A stretch of DNA of 54,877 nt from Bog-877 sp049518775. Lineage in GTDB: Bacteria > Chloroflexota > Dormibacteria > Aeolococcales > Bog-877. A model generated the notes under the pieces. It searched no databases. It had not been told where the DNA came from and saw nothing but the letters and a program-made list of their open reading frames with translations. The stretch spans positions 1-54,877 of the forward strand of contig JBEKRL010000016.1 in the NCBI GenBank assembly GCA_049518775.1, written 5' to 3'. Position 1 is the stretch's first letter. Each line of letters begins with the position of its first letter. Below, piece by piece: positions 21,939 to 29,499 of this stretch. Position numbers and translations under genes: made by a program.

Positions 21939-22763
21939 ATGGCGGTGAAGCGTTACCGGCCGACCTCCGCCGGGCGCCGCATGATGAGCGTCAGCAGCGG
22001 TGCCGACCTGACCAAGGCCAGGCCCGAGCGGGGCCTTACCGCCTCCCTGAAGAAGCACTCCGGGCGCAACGCCACCGGCAAGATCACCGTCCGTCACCGG
22101 GGAGGCGGCCACCGGCGTGTCTACCGGGTCATCGACTTCCGGCGCGACAAGGTGGAGATCGCAGGTCGGGTCGCCACCATTGAGTACGATCCTAATCGCA
22201 GCGCCCGGATCGCCTTGATCCACTATCGCGACGGGGAGAAGCGCTACATCCTGGCTCCAGAGGGACTGGCGGTGGATGACCAGGTGATGGCCGGCGAGAA
22301 GAGCGACATCCGGGCCGGCAATTCTCTTCCCCTCAGCAGGATCCCCCTGGGCACCACGGTGCACAACATCGAGGTCCAGCTGGGCCGGGGCGGTCAGCTG
22401 GTCCGCAGCGCCGGTGTAGGAGCCCAGCTGGTCGCCCGGGAGGGGCGCCACGCCCAGCTGCGGATGCCCTCCGGGGAGGTCCGGCTGATCGACGTCCGCT
22501 GCAGTGCCACCATCGGCCAGGTGGGCAACTCGGACCACTCCAACGAGACCTGGGGCAAGGCGGGCAAGACCCGCTGGCGCGGCTTCCGCCCCACCGTGAG
22601 AGGCTCGACCATGAATCCCTTCGACCATCCCCACGGAGGCGGCGAGGGCCGCTCCGGTCCCGGCGGCCATCCCCAGACCCCTTGGGGCAAGCCGGCCCTG
22701 GGCCACCGCACCCGCAACAACAAGGCCACCGATCGGATGATCGTGCGCCGGAGAAAGAAGTAA
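21939..22763 (+). CDS. rplB: 50S ribosomal protein uL2
   Basis: uL2 is needed for subunit association and peptidyl transferase activity. The 274-residue product contains RHRGGGHRRVYRVIDFRRDK, EYDPNRSARIALIHY and the essential C-terminal motif DHPHGGGEGR. The last stretch ends NKATDRMIVRRRKK. The length is typical, and the gene is tightly packed with rplW and rpsS. Confidence 0.98.
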   Translation: MAVKRYRPTSAGRRMMSVSSGADLTKARPERGLTASLKKHSGRNATGKITVRHRGGGHRRVYRVIDFRRDKVEIAGRVATIEYDPNRSARIALIHYRDGEKRYILAPEGLAVDDQVMAGEKSDIRAGNSLPLSRIPLGTTVHNIEVQLGRGGQLVRSAGVGAQLVAREGRHAQLRMPSGEVRLIDVRCSATIGQVGNSDHSNETWGKAGKTRWRGFRPTVRGSTMNPFDHPHGGGEGRSGPGGHPQTPWGKPALGHRTRNNKATDRMIVRRRKK

Positions 22764-22766
22764 CCC

Positions 22767-23051
22767 ATGAGCAGGTCGACCAAGAAGGGCCCGTTCTGCG
22801 ATGCGCCGCTGCTTAGGAAGGTGTTGGAGATGAATCGCGCCAAGGAGAAGCGGGTCATCCGTACCTGGTCCCGCCGGAGCGACATCTTCCCGGAGATGCT
22901 CGGCCACACCATTGCCGTCCATGACGGCCGCAAGCACGTGCCGGTGTTCGTCAGCGAAGCGATGGTGGGCCACAAGCTGGGCGAGTTCGTGCCCACCCGC
23001 AAGTTCCGCAGCCACGGCCACCACACCGAGCGCAGCTCGGCGTTGAAGTAG
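22767..23051 (+). CDS. rpsS: 30S ribosomal protein uS19
   Basis: uS19 sits on the head of the 30S subunit near the A site. The 94-residue product starts SRSTKKGPFCDAPLLRKVLEM and contains the signature IFPEMLGHTIAVHDGRKHVPV and LGEFVPTRKFRSHG. It lies three bases after rplB. Confidence 0.97.
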   Translation: MSRSTKKGPFCDAPLLRKVLEMNRAKEKRVIRTWSRRSDIFPEMLGHTIAVHDGRKHVPVFVSEAMVGHKLGEFVPTRKFRSHGHHTERSSALK

Positions 23052-23065
23052 GAAGAGAACAGCTG

Positions 23066-23485
23066 ATGCAGGTTCAGGCGACCGCCAGGTGGGTCAGGGT
23101 TCCCGCCCGCAAGGCACGGCTGGTGGCCAACGTGGTCGAGGGGATGCCGGTGGCAGAGGCGCTCACGGTGCTGGACTTCATGTCCCGCGACGCCGCTGAG
23201 GACGTGGCCAAGGTGGTGAAGTCGGCGGCCGCCAACGCGGAAACCAACTTCAACCTGGAGCGGGAACGGCTGCAGCTGCTGCGCGTCGAGGTCGACGGTG
23301 GTCCCATCATCAAGCGCAATCGCCCCCGGGCGCGAGGGTCCTCCTTCTCGATTTTCAAGCGCACCTGCCACCTGCGGGCGGTGGTTGAGGACAGCCTGGA
23401 GCGGCAGGGCAGGACGCGGGCCCGCCCGGTCCGCGCCAGCGGCCCGCCGGCTTCGGCGAACGCAGTGCAAGAAGAGGAGGAGTAG
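23066..23485 (+). CDS. rplV: 50S ribosomal protein uL22
   Basis: uL22 lines the exit tunnel and is a macrolide-resistance locus through its beta-hairpin. The core (residues 1-110) is standard, with RWVRVPARKARLVANVVEGM, VKSAAANAETNFNLE and GPIIKRNRPRARG. The C-terminal tail of about 25 residues is extended and ends in a run of glutamates, which is unusual for a basic rRNA-binding protein. ATG 23066 has GGAAGAGAA upstream. rpsC follows after eight bases. Confidence 0.95.
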   Translation: MQVQATARWVRVPARKARLVANVVEGMPVAEALTVLDFMSRDAAEDVAKVVKSAAANAETNFNLERERLQLLRVEVDGGPIIKRNRPRARGSSFSIFKRTCHLRAVVEDSLERQGRTRARPVRASGPPASANAVQEEEE

Positions 23486-23493
23486 GCAAGGGC

Positions 23494-24356
23494 ATGGGAC
23501 AGAAAGTCCACCCCAACGGCTTCCGCCTCGGCGTCTACCGCGGCTGGGAGGCGCGCTGGTTCGCCAGTGGCCCCGAGTACACCAAGCTGCTCCAGGAGGA
23601 CCTGGCGATGCGCCAGCTGATCCGCAGCCGGCTCCGCAACGCCAGTGTCGCCCGGATCGAGACGGAACGGTCGGCCAACCAGCTGACCGTGATCATCCAC
23701 ACCGCCAAGCCGGGCATCGTGATCGGACGCAGCGGCGCCTCGGTCGACGCCTTGCGGGACAACCTGGAGCGGATCTCCGGCAAGAAGGTGCGGGTGACCA
23801 TCCAGGAGATCAAGGTCCCGGAGCTGGATGCGCACCTGCTGGCGGAGAACGTTGCCAACCAGCTGGAGAAGCGGATCGCGTTCCGGCGAGCCGTCAAGCA
23901 GTCGGTGATGCGTTCGATGCGAGCCGGTGCCAAGGGGGTCCGGATCCAGGTCTCGGGTCGGCTGGGCGGTGGTGACATGAGCCGCCGCGAATGGGATCGG
24001 GACGGGCGGGTGCCCCTGCACACGCTTCGGGCGGACATCGACTACGGACAGGCCGAGGCCAAGACCACCTTTGGGCAGATTGGGGTCAGTGCCTGGATCT
24101 ATCGGGGGGACTTCGCCGAGCCCCAGGTGGGCGTGGCCCCGGCGGCGGAAACCGGCCCCCCGGCACGATCGAGCTCAGCCGAGGTGGAGCCGGCCCAGGC
24201 CCCGGCGGCATCGGCTGAGGTGGTACCTGTTCCTGCAAGCCCCTCTCCAGGCGGACCGCGGCCAAGCCCGCCGTTTCGTCTTCGGAGAAGAAGGCGGCCG
24301 CACCCCGTCGGGCTGCGACCAAGCGCTCGGACCCCAAGCCGAGCCCGGGCAGCTGA
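23494..24356 (+). CDS. rpsC: 30S ribosomal protein uS3, probable frameshift in the 3' tail region
   Basis: uS3 forms the mRNA entry channel. Residues 1-210 are a complete S3: GQKVHPNGFRLGVYRGWEAR, the KH domain with KPGIVIGRSGA, and the C-terminal domain ending IGVSAWIYRGDF. In the sequence as given, this frame has no stop and runs on into rplP, giving an apparent S3-L16 fusion. However, from about 24260 the -1 frame reads as a Lys/Ala/Pro-rich tail (TAAKPAVSSSEKKAAAPRRA and on). It has better third-position GC and ends at TGA 24354-24356, one base before the rplP ATG. One missing base, for example in CCCC near 24249, would restore a normal S3 of about 288 residues. I end the gene at that TGA. 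Confidence 0.85.
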
Positions 24357-24357
24357 G

Positions 24358-24792
24358 ATGCTGATACCGCGCCGTCCCCGACACCGCAAGCAACACCGAG
24401 GCCGCATGACCGGTGCCGCCTACCGCGGCTCCTCGCTGGCCTTCGGGCCCTATGGCCTCCAGGCCCTGGAACCGTGCTGGATGACCAACCGCCAGATCGA
24501 GGCGGCGCGGCGCGCCATGACCAGGCACGTTCGCCGGGGCGGTAAGATCTGGATTCGACTGTTCCCGGACAAGCCGATCACCAAGAAGCCCGCTGAGACC
24601 CGGATGGGATCCGGCAAGGGGAACCCCGAGGGTTGGGTGAGCGTGGTCCTGCCGGGACGAATCCTCTTCGAGATGGATGGAGTCGACCTCGACACCGCGA
24701 AGGAGGCGATGCGCCTGGCGGCCCACAAGCTGCCGGTGAAGACCCGATTCGTGGCCCGTGAGGAGGCCGGCACGTCGGAGGTCGCCGAATGA
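24358..24792 (+). CDS. rplP: 50S ribosomal protein uL16
   Basis: uL16 organises the A-site region of the 50S subunit. The 144-residue product begins MLIPRRPRHRKQHRGRMTG, aligned with the normal family start. It contains FGPYGLQALEPCWMTNRQIEAARRA and KPAETRMGSGKGNPEGWV. ATG 24358 follows the inferred rpsC stop by one base (TGAGATG), the usual junction in this operon. It overlaps rpmC by four bases. Confidence 0.95.
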   Translation: MLIPRRPRHRKQHRGRMTGAAYRGSSLAFGPYGLQALEPCWMTNRQIEAARRAMTRHVRRGGKIWIRLFPDKPITKKPAETRMGSGKGNPEGWVSVVLPGRILFEMDGVDLDTAKEAMRLAAHKLPVKTRFVAREEAGTSEVAE

Positions 24793-25016
24793 GCAAGCAC
24801 CAGGTCGAGCTGCAGACGCTGCGAGACCTTGACGACGTGGGGCTGACCACGGCGCTCAGTGAGCGCTACCAGGAGTTGCTCCAGCTCCGGCTGCAGCGGG
24901 CCACCGGCCAGCTGGAGCAGCACCGTCGGATCCGCGAGGTTCGGCGCGGGATCGCCAGGGTTCACACCCTGCTCAGGCTGCGGGCCCTGGCCGATGTGGC
25001 GGAGGAGCGGCCGTGA
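24789..25016 (+). CDS. rpmC: 50S ribosomal protein uL29
   Basis: uL29 is a small helical hairpin at the tunnel exit. The 75-residue product has LQTLRDLDDVGLTTALSERY, then QLRLQRATGQLEQHRRIREVRRGIARVHT split over the second helix. This matches the family pattern ELFNLRFQ...QLENPSRIREVRRDIAR. ATG 24789 overlaps the rplP stop, and the gene overlaps rpsQ by four bases. Confidence 0.93.
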   Translation: MSKHQVELQTLRDLDDVGLTTALSERYQELLQLRLQRATGQLEQHRRIREVRRGIARVHTLLRLRALADVAEERP

Positions 25017-25285
25017 GCGAGACGCCTGCGGCCGCCCGGGCCCGCCGCAAGGTGCGGGTCGGCCTGGTGGTCAGTGACAAGATGGAGAAGACCGTGGTGG
25101 TCGAGGTTGAGGACCTGCGCGCCCATGCCCTCTACCGCAAGGTCCTGCGGCGGAACCATCGGTTCCAGGCCCACGACGAGGCCAACGAGTGCCACACCGG
25201 GGACCGGGTCCGAATCATGGAGACGAAGCCGCTCAGCCGCACCAAGCGGTGGCGGGTGGTGGAGATCGTGGAGAGGGCCCGGTAG
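25013..25285 (+). CDS. rpsQ: 30S ribosomal protein uS17
   Basis: uS17 is a primary 16S rRNA-binding OB-fold protein. The 90-residue product reads RRKVRVGLVVSDKMEKTVVV, then VEDLRAHALYRKVLRRNHRF, GDRVRIMETKPLSRTKRWRV. GTG 25013 overlaps the rpmC stop (GTGA). rplN begins three bases downstream. Confidence 0.96.
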   Translation: MSETPAAARARRKVRVGLVVSDKMEKTVVVEVEDLRAHALYRKVLRRNHRFQAHDEANECHTGDRVRIMETKPLSRTKRWRVVEIVERAR

Positions 25286-25287
25286 TC

Positions 25288-25656
25288 GTGATTCAGCAGG
25301 AGACCGTGCTCAAGGTGGCGGACAACAGCGGGGCGAGGGAGATCCTCTGCATCCGGGTCATGGGCGGGTCCTACCGCCGCTACGCCTCCCTGGGCGACAT
25401 CATCGTGGCCACGGTCAAGGTCGCTCAGCCCAACTCGGGGGTGAAGAAGGGCGACGTGGTCAAGGCGGTGGTGGTGAGAACCGCCAAGGAGTGTCGCCGT
25501 TCCGACGGCACCCGGATCCGCTTCGACGACAACGCCGCGGTGCTGATCAATCCCCAGAACAACCCCCGCGGGACCAGGATCTTCGGCCCGGTGGCCCGGG
25601 AGCTGCGGGACCGCAACTTCATGAAAATCGTCTCGCTGGCGCCGGAGGTGCTCTAG
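25288..25656 (+). CDS. rplN: 50S ribosomal protein uL14
   Basis: uL14 is a conserved interface protein that also binds the silencing factor RsfS. The 122-residue product begins IQQETVLKVADNSGAREIL and contains VMGGSYRRYASLGDIIVATV and NPRGTRIFGPVARELR. GTG 25288 aligns with the family start (MIQ.ET); longer in-frame readings lie inside rpsQ and are discarded. Confidence 0.97.
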   Translation: MIQQETVLKVADNSGAREILCIRVMGGSYRRYASLGDIIVATVKVAQPNSGVKKGDVVKAVVVRTAKECRRSDGTRIRFDDNAAVLINPQNNPRGTRIFGPVARELRDRNFMKIVSLAPEVL

Positions 25657-25659
25657 GAG

Positions 25660-26040
25660 ATGGCCCGCAGGCAGGCGCAACCGCAGCCCCACGTGCGCAC
25701 CCTGGACATCCGGTCCGGGGACACGGTGCTGGTGATCTCCGGGTCCGAACGGGGCAAGCGCGGGGTGGTGGAGCGGACCCTCTCGACTGAGCAGAAGGTG
25801 GTGGTGACCGGCGTCAACATCCGCAAGCGCCACCAGCGGGCTGGCGCCAGGCGAGGCGGGACCGCCGCCTTGCAGGGCGGGATCCTCGACTTTCCGGCAC
25901 CGCTTCACTACAGCAACGTGCAGCTCATCTGCCTCAACTGCGACCAGCCGACCCGGTTGGGCCGGCGCCTCGACGGTGACCACTACGTCCCCTACTGCAA
26001 GCGCTGCAAGAAGGACTACCTGAGGCCGCCACGGGCATGA
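25660..26040 (+). CDS. rplX: 50S ribosomal protein uL24
   Basis: uL24 initiates 50S assembly. The N-terminal KOW motif reads IRSGDTVLVISGSERGKRGV, followed by VNIRKRHQRAG. The C-terminal part has two CxxC pairs (LICLNC and YCKRCKKD), the zinc-ribbon-like ending found in many L24 proteins. Length is 126 residues, about 20 more than E. coli L24. It overlaps rplE by four bases. Confidence 0.94.
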   Translation: MARRQAQPQPHVRTLDIRSGDTVLVISGSERGKRGVVERTLSTEQKVVVTGVNIRKRHQRAGARRGGTAALQGGILDFPAPLHYSNVQLICLNCDQPTRLGRRLDGDHYVPYCKRCKKDYLRPPRA

Positions 26041-26594
26041 GCAGCACCGCCGCCTTCACCCCGAGGATGCTGGAGAGCTACCGGGAGAACGTGGTCCCCG
26101 GGCTGGTCGGCGAGTTCGGCTACCTCAACGTGATGCAGGTGCCCAAGCTGCAAAAGGTGGTGGTCAACATCGGCGTCGGGGAGGCCGGTCAGAACGCCAA
26201 GGCGCTCGACGCCGCCGCCAACGACCTCCGCATCATCACCGGCCAGCAGCCGACGGTGCGCAAGGCGCGCCGGTCGGTGGCCGCCTTCAAGCTGCGCGAG
26301 GGGATGCCGGTAGGCCTCAAGGTGACCCTGAGGGGCGCGCGCATGTATGAGTTCATGGATCGGCTGATCAGTGTTGCTCTGCCTCGGCTCCGGGACTTTC
26401 GGGGGATCGTGGCCCGTTTCGACGGCCGCGGCAATCTGACCCTCGGTCTGACCGAGCAACTGGTCTTCCCCGAGATCGACTACGACAAGATCGACAAGCT
26501 GAGGGGCATGGAGATCACCATCGTGACCACTGCCAAGACGGATGCCGAGGGCCGCAGTCTGCTGACTGCCCTGGGCATGCCGTTCCGGCGCTAG
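26037..26594 (+). CDS. rplE: 50S ribosomal protein uL5
   Basis: uL5 binds 5S rRNA in the central protuberance. The 185-residue product contains VPKLQKVVVNIGVGEAGQNA, ITGQQPTVRKARRSVAAFKL, RLRDFRGI and the C-terminal IVTTAKTDAEGRSLLTALGM. ATG 26037 overlaps the rplX stop, and the length is normal. Confidence 0.97.
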   Translation: MSSTAAFTPRMLESYRENVVPGLVGEFGYLNVMQVPKLQKVVVNIGVGEAGQNAKALDAAANDLRIITGQQPTVRKARRSVAAFKLREGMPVGLKVTLRGARMYEFMDRLISVALPRLRDFRGIVARFDGRGNLTLGLTEQLVFPEIDYDKIDKLRGMEITIVTTAKTDAEGRSLLTALGMPFRR

Positions 26595-26606
26595 GGAGGA
26601 CCGCAG

Positions 26607-26792
26607 ATGGCCAAGAAGTCCAAGATCATGGCCAGTCGCCGGGCCCCCCGGTTCCTGGTCCAGGCCCGGCATCGCTGCAATCTTTGTGGCCGGCCCCGGG
26701 GTTACATGCGCAAGTTCGGCCTCTGCCGGATCTGCTTTAGAATCTACGCCTCCCAGGGGCAGATCCCGGGAATCCGCAAGTCGAGTTGGTGA
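26607..26792 (+). CDS. rpsN: 30S ribosomal protein uS14, type Z (zinc-binding)
   Basis: The 61-residue product is the short, zinc-binding form of S14, with cysteines at 24, 27, 40 and 43 (CNLC and CRIC). It contains GRPRGYMRKFGLCRICFR and the ending GIRKSSW. AGGGAGGA lies upstream of ATG 26607. The zinc form is typical of Gram-positive and chloroflexi-like lineages. Confidence 0.97.
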   Translation: MAKKSKIMASRRAPRFLVQARHRCNLCGRPRGYMRKFGLCRICFRIYASQGQIPGIRKSSW

Positions 26793-26798
26793 GAAGAC

Positions 26799-27194
26799 GT
26801 GCTGAGTGATCCGATCGCTGACATGCTCACCCGGATCCGCAACGCCAACATGGCGGGGCGGGATCGGGTGGAGATGCCCGCCAGCAAGGTCAAGGCCGAG
26901 ATCGCCCGGGTGCTCCAGGAGGAGGGCTACATCCTGAGCCACGGCCTGTCCGAGGACGAGGGTCGCCCGACGCTCTGGCTGGAGTTCAAGCGTGCCACTC
27001 CGCAGGGGAGGCCGCTGACCGGTCTGCGCCGGGTGAGTCGGCCGGGCCTCCGGGTTTACCGCGGCAGTCAGGAGATCCCCCGGGTCTTCGCCGGCCTTGG
27101 GGTCTCGGTGGTCTCGACCTCCAAGGGGATCATGACTGGGCGCGAGGCGCGCCGCCAGGGGCTCGGCGGGGAAGTCCTCGCCGAGGTCTGGTAG
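26799..27194 (+). CDS. rpsH: 30S ribosomal protein uS8
   Basis: uS8 is a primary 16S rRNA binder and, in E. coli, the repressor of the spc operon. The 131-residue product starts LSDPIADMLTRIRNANMAGR and ends with VVSTSKGIMTGREARRQGLG, the family signature. GTG 26799 is the start, six bases after rpsN, with GAGAAG upstream. Confidence 0.96.
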   Translation: MLSDPIADMLTRIRNANMAGRDRVEMPASKVKAEIARVLQEEGYILSHGLSEDEGRPTLWLEFKRATPQGRPLTGLRRVSRPGLRVYRGSQEIPRVFAGLGVSVVSTSKGIMTGREARRQGLGGEVLAEVW

Positions 27195-27201
27195 GCCGGC
27201 C

Positions 27202-27750
27202 GTGTCCCGGATCGGCCAGGCCCCCATCCCCGTCCCGGAGGGCGTGACCGTGACCGTTCGGGGGAACCTGGTCACGGTGTCCGGTCCCCGAGGCGAGTTG
27301 AGCCGCGAGCTGCCGGCGGTGATCACGGTCAGGCAGGAGGGGGGCCAGATCCTGGTCGAGCGGCCCACCGATAGCGCCCCCCACCGCTCCCTGCACGGGC
27401 TGAGCCGGACCCTGGTCGCCAACATGGTGACCGGGGTCACCACCGGCTACCGCAAGCATCTGGAGCTCCAGGGGGTCGGCTATCGGGCCAGCATGCAGGG
27501 CTCGGACCTCCAGCTGCTGCTGGGGTACTCGCACCCGATCCGGATGACCCCGCCAGCGGGGATCACGATCGAGGTTGCCGATCCCACCCGCGTGGCCGTG
27601 ATCGGCAACGACAAGCAGCTGGTCGGGCAGACGGCCGCCCTGATAAGAGCGACGCGCAAGCCCGAGCCCTACAAGGGCAAGGGGGTTCGCTACCGGGGTG
27701 AGGTGGTGCGCCGTAAGGCCGGCAAGAGCGGCAAGGGGGCCAAGGTCTAG
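27202..27750 (+). CDS. rplF: 50S ribosomal protein uL6
   Basis: uL6 lies near the sarcin-ricin loop. The 182-residue product begins SRIGQAPIPVPEGVTVTV. It has the linker HGLSRTLVANMVTGVTTGY, the signature GVGYRASMQG and the C-terminal KPEPYKGKGVRYRGEVV. GTG 27202 gives the standard start. rplR follows after two bases. Confidence 0.97.
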   Translation: MSRIGQAPIPVPEGVTVTVRGNLVTVSGPRGELSRELPAVITVRQEGGQILVERPTDSAPHRSLHGLSRTLVANMVTGVTTGYRKHLELQGVGYRASMQGSDLQLLLGYSHPIRMTPPAGITIEVADPTRVAVIGNDKQLVGQTAALIRATRKPEPYKGKGVRYRGEVVRRKAGKSGKGAKV

Positions 27751-27752
27751 AG

Positions 27753-28109
27753 ATGCGCAGGGTAGTGAGAGAGATCGCGCGCCATCATCGCCACCGCCGG
27801 GTTCGCGCCCGGGTGGTCGGGACCGCCCGGCGGCCTCGGCTGTGCGTTTACCGGAGCCTGCGCCACGTCTATGCCCAGGTGGTGGATGACGGCAGCGGCC
27901 GGACCCTGGTCGCCGCCAGCACCGCGGAGCGGGAGCTGAACGCCAAGGGATCCAACCGGGCCAGCGCCGTGGTGGTGGGCAGGGTGGTCGGCGAGCGGGC
28001 CCTGGCGGCCGGAATCACGCAGGTGGTCTTCGACCGAGGAGGCTACCTGTACCATGGGCGCGTCCAAGCCCTAGCTGACGCGGCCCGCGAGGCCGGTCTG
28101 CAGTTCTGA
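27753..28109 (+). CDS. rplR: 50S ribosomal protein uL18
   Basis: uL18 binds 5S rRNA together with uL5. The 118-residue product has RRPRLCVYRSLRHVYAQVVD, GRVVGERALAAGITQVVFDR and the ending RVQALADAAREAGLQF, all family hallmarks. It is closely packed between rplF and rpsE. Confidence 0.96.
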   Translation: MRRVVREIARHHRHRRVRARVVGTARRPRLCVYRSLRHVYAQVVDDGSGRTLVAASTAERELNAKGSNRASAVVVGRVVGERALAAGITQVVFDRGGYLYHGRVQALADAAREAGLQF

Positions 28110-28119
28110 AGGCCTATTG

Positions 28120-28680
28120 ATGAGCATGAACATGTCGCGCGCCGACCGGGATGCGCGCGGTGAGCTGACCGAGCGGGTGGTCAGTCTCAACCGAGTGGCC
28201 AAGGTGGTCAAGGGCGGCCGGCGCTTCTCCTTCAGCGCCCTGGTGGTGGTCGGTGACGGCGCCGGCAGGGTCGGGGCCGGGCTGGGCAAGGCAGGAGAGG
28301 TCCCCGAGGCGATCCGCAAGGGGGTCGACGACGCCAAGAAGCACATGATCCGAGTGCCGATGGTGGGCCGGACCATCCCCCACGAGGTCCTCCTCAAGGA
28401 GGGGGCGGCAAAGGTTCTGCTGCGGCCGGCCTCGCCGGGGACGGGAGTGATCTCTGGAGGCGCCATGCGGGCGGTGGTGGAGCTGGCCGGGATCAAGGAC
28501 ATCCTCACCAAATCGCTGGGGACCGACAACCCGATCAACACCGTTCGGGCCACCATGTCCGCCCTCCGCCAGCTGCGCACCGCCGAAACGGTGGCGGCGC
28601 TGAGGGGTAAGACCCTGGCGGAGCTGGGGCTGCGGCCCTCTGAGGTGGCGGCGGGTGCCGATGAGGCCTCCGGTGAGTGA
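28120..28680 (+). CDS. rpsE: 30S ribosomal protein uS5
   Basis: uS5 is a fidelity protein at the mRNA entry site. The 186-residue product contains LTERVVSLNRVAKVVKGGRR, FSALVVVGDGAGRVGAGLGKA, the region TIPHEVLLKEGAAKVLLRPA, and GTDNPINTVRATM. ATG 28120 is used because GAAGG (28108-28112) lies seven bases upstream; the TTG three bases earlier is less likely. It overlaps rpmD by eight bases. Confidence 0.96.
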   Translation: MSMNMSRADRDARGELTERVVSLNRVAKVVKGGRRFSFSALVVVGDGAGRVGAGLGKAGEVPEAIRKGVDDAKKHMIRVPMVGRTIPHEVLLKEGAAKVLLRPASPGTGVISGGAMRAVVELAGIKDILTKSLGTDNPINTVRATMSALRQLRTAETVAALRGKTLAELGLRPSEVAAGADEASGE

Positions 28681-28915
28681 GCCGGCCCAGGGGCTGCGGG
28701 TGACCTGGGTGAAGAGCGCGATCGGGTACTCGGACGACCAGAAGCGGACCATCGCCGCCCTGGGCTTGAAGCGGTTGCACCAGACGGTCGAGCACCGGGA
28801 CTCTCCCTCGGTTCGGGGCATGGTCAAGGCAGTCCGGCACCTGGTGGTGGTGGAGGAGCTCCCGGCCGGCCAGGCCTCCGTGCCCCGCCGCGCGGCGAGG
28901 AGTTGGCGCCGGTGA
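28673..28915 (+). CDS. rpmD: 50S ribosomal protein uL30
   Basis: uL30 is a small 50S protein. The core reads LRVTWVKSAIGYSDDQKRTI, then LGLKRLHQTVEHRDSPSVRG and a final VRHLVVVEE, so the usual 60-residue protein is complete. About 18 basic residues follow. GTG 28673 overlaps the rpsE stop. ATG 28661 is an alternative and would add four residues. Confidence 0.92.
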   Translation: MSEPAQGLRVTWVKSAIGYSDDQKRTIAALGLKRLHQTVEHRDSPSVRGMVKAVRHLVVVEELPAGQASVPRRAARSWRR

Positions 28916-29499
28916 GGCTGGACGACCTGAGGCCGGCGGCGGGTAGTCGGCGCCCGCGCAAGCGAGTCGGCCGGGGCATCTCCGCCGGGGGGGGCAAGAC
29001 CGCGGGCCGGGGCCAGAAGGGCCAGGGCTCGCGCAGCTCCTGGAGCCTGCCCAGGGGCTTCGAGGGCGGCCAGATGCCCCTGACGCAGCGGGTCCCCAAG
29101 CTGCGGGGCTTCCACAACCGATTCCGGGTTGAGTACCAGGTCGTCAATTGTGGCAAGCTGGCGCGCTTCGATGCTGGCTCGGTGGTGGACGGGGAGGGGC
29201 TGCGCAAGTCGGGGTTGGTGCGCCATCCCCACCGGCCGATCAAGCTGCTGGCCGGCGGGGGAGTGCCCCCCAAGCTCACTGTCCGGGTGAACCGTGCCAG
29301 CCGGGCGGCTGTGGAGCTGATCACCAAGGCGGGGGGCACGGTGGAGCTGCTCGACGGTCGGAGGCCGGCCGAGGTGGCGCAGACGGGCCTGCCCACGGCG
29401 AGCTCGGCCAGGGCCGAGGGGACTGAAGCAGTAGGGGCAGCGGGGGTTTCGGAGCCGGAGGCTGAGGCCGAAGGCGGAGGGCAGGAAACCTCGGCATGA
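28912..29499 (+). CDS. rplO: 50S ribosomal protein uL15
   Basis: uL15 is a late-assembly 50S protein with a long N-terminal extension. The 195-residue product begins RLDDLRPAAGSRRPRKRVGR. It has the glycine-rich GISAGGGKTAGRGQKGQGSR and GFEGGQMPLTQRVPKLRGF. The C-terminal 35 residues are rich in Ala and Glu and are longer than in most L15 proteins. GTG 28912 overlaps the rpmD stop and has GAGGAG upstream. It overlaps secY by four bases. Confidence 0.95.
   Translation: MRLDDLRPAAGSRRPRKRVGRGISAGGGKTAGRGQKGQGSRSSWSLPRGFEGGQMPLTQRVPKLRGFHNRFRVEYQVVNCGKLARFDAGSVVDGEGLRKSGLVRHPHRPIKLLAGGGVPPKLTVRVNRASRAAVELITKAGGTVELLDGRRPAEVAQTGLPTASSARAEGTEAVGAAGVSEPEAEAEGGGQETSA

Noticed and set aside
23494..24792. 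A single 432-codon S3-L16 fusion protein
   Set aside because: The linker has poor third-position GC and no family resemblance, while the -1 frame gives a typical S3 tail and a stop one base before the L16 start. Kept as two genes with a probable frameshift.
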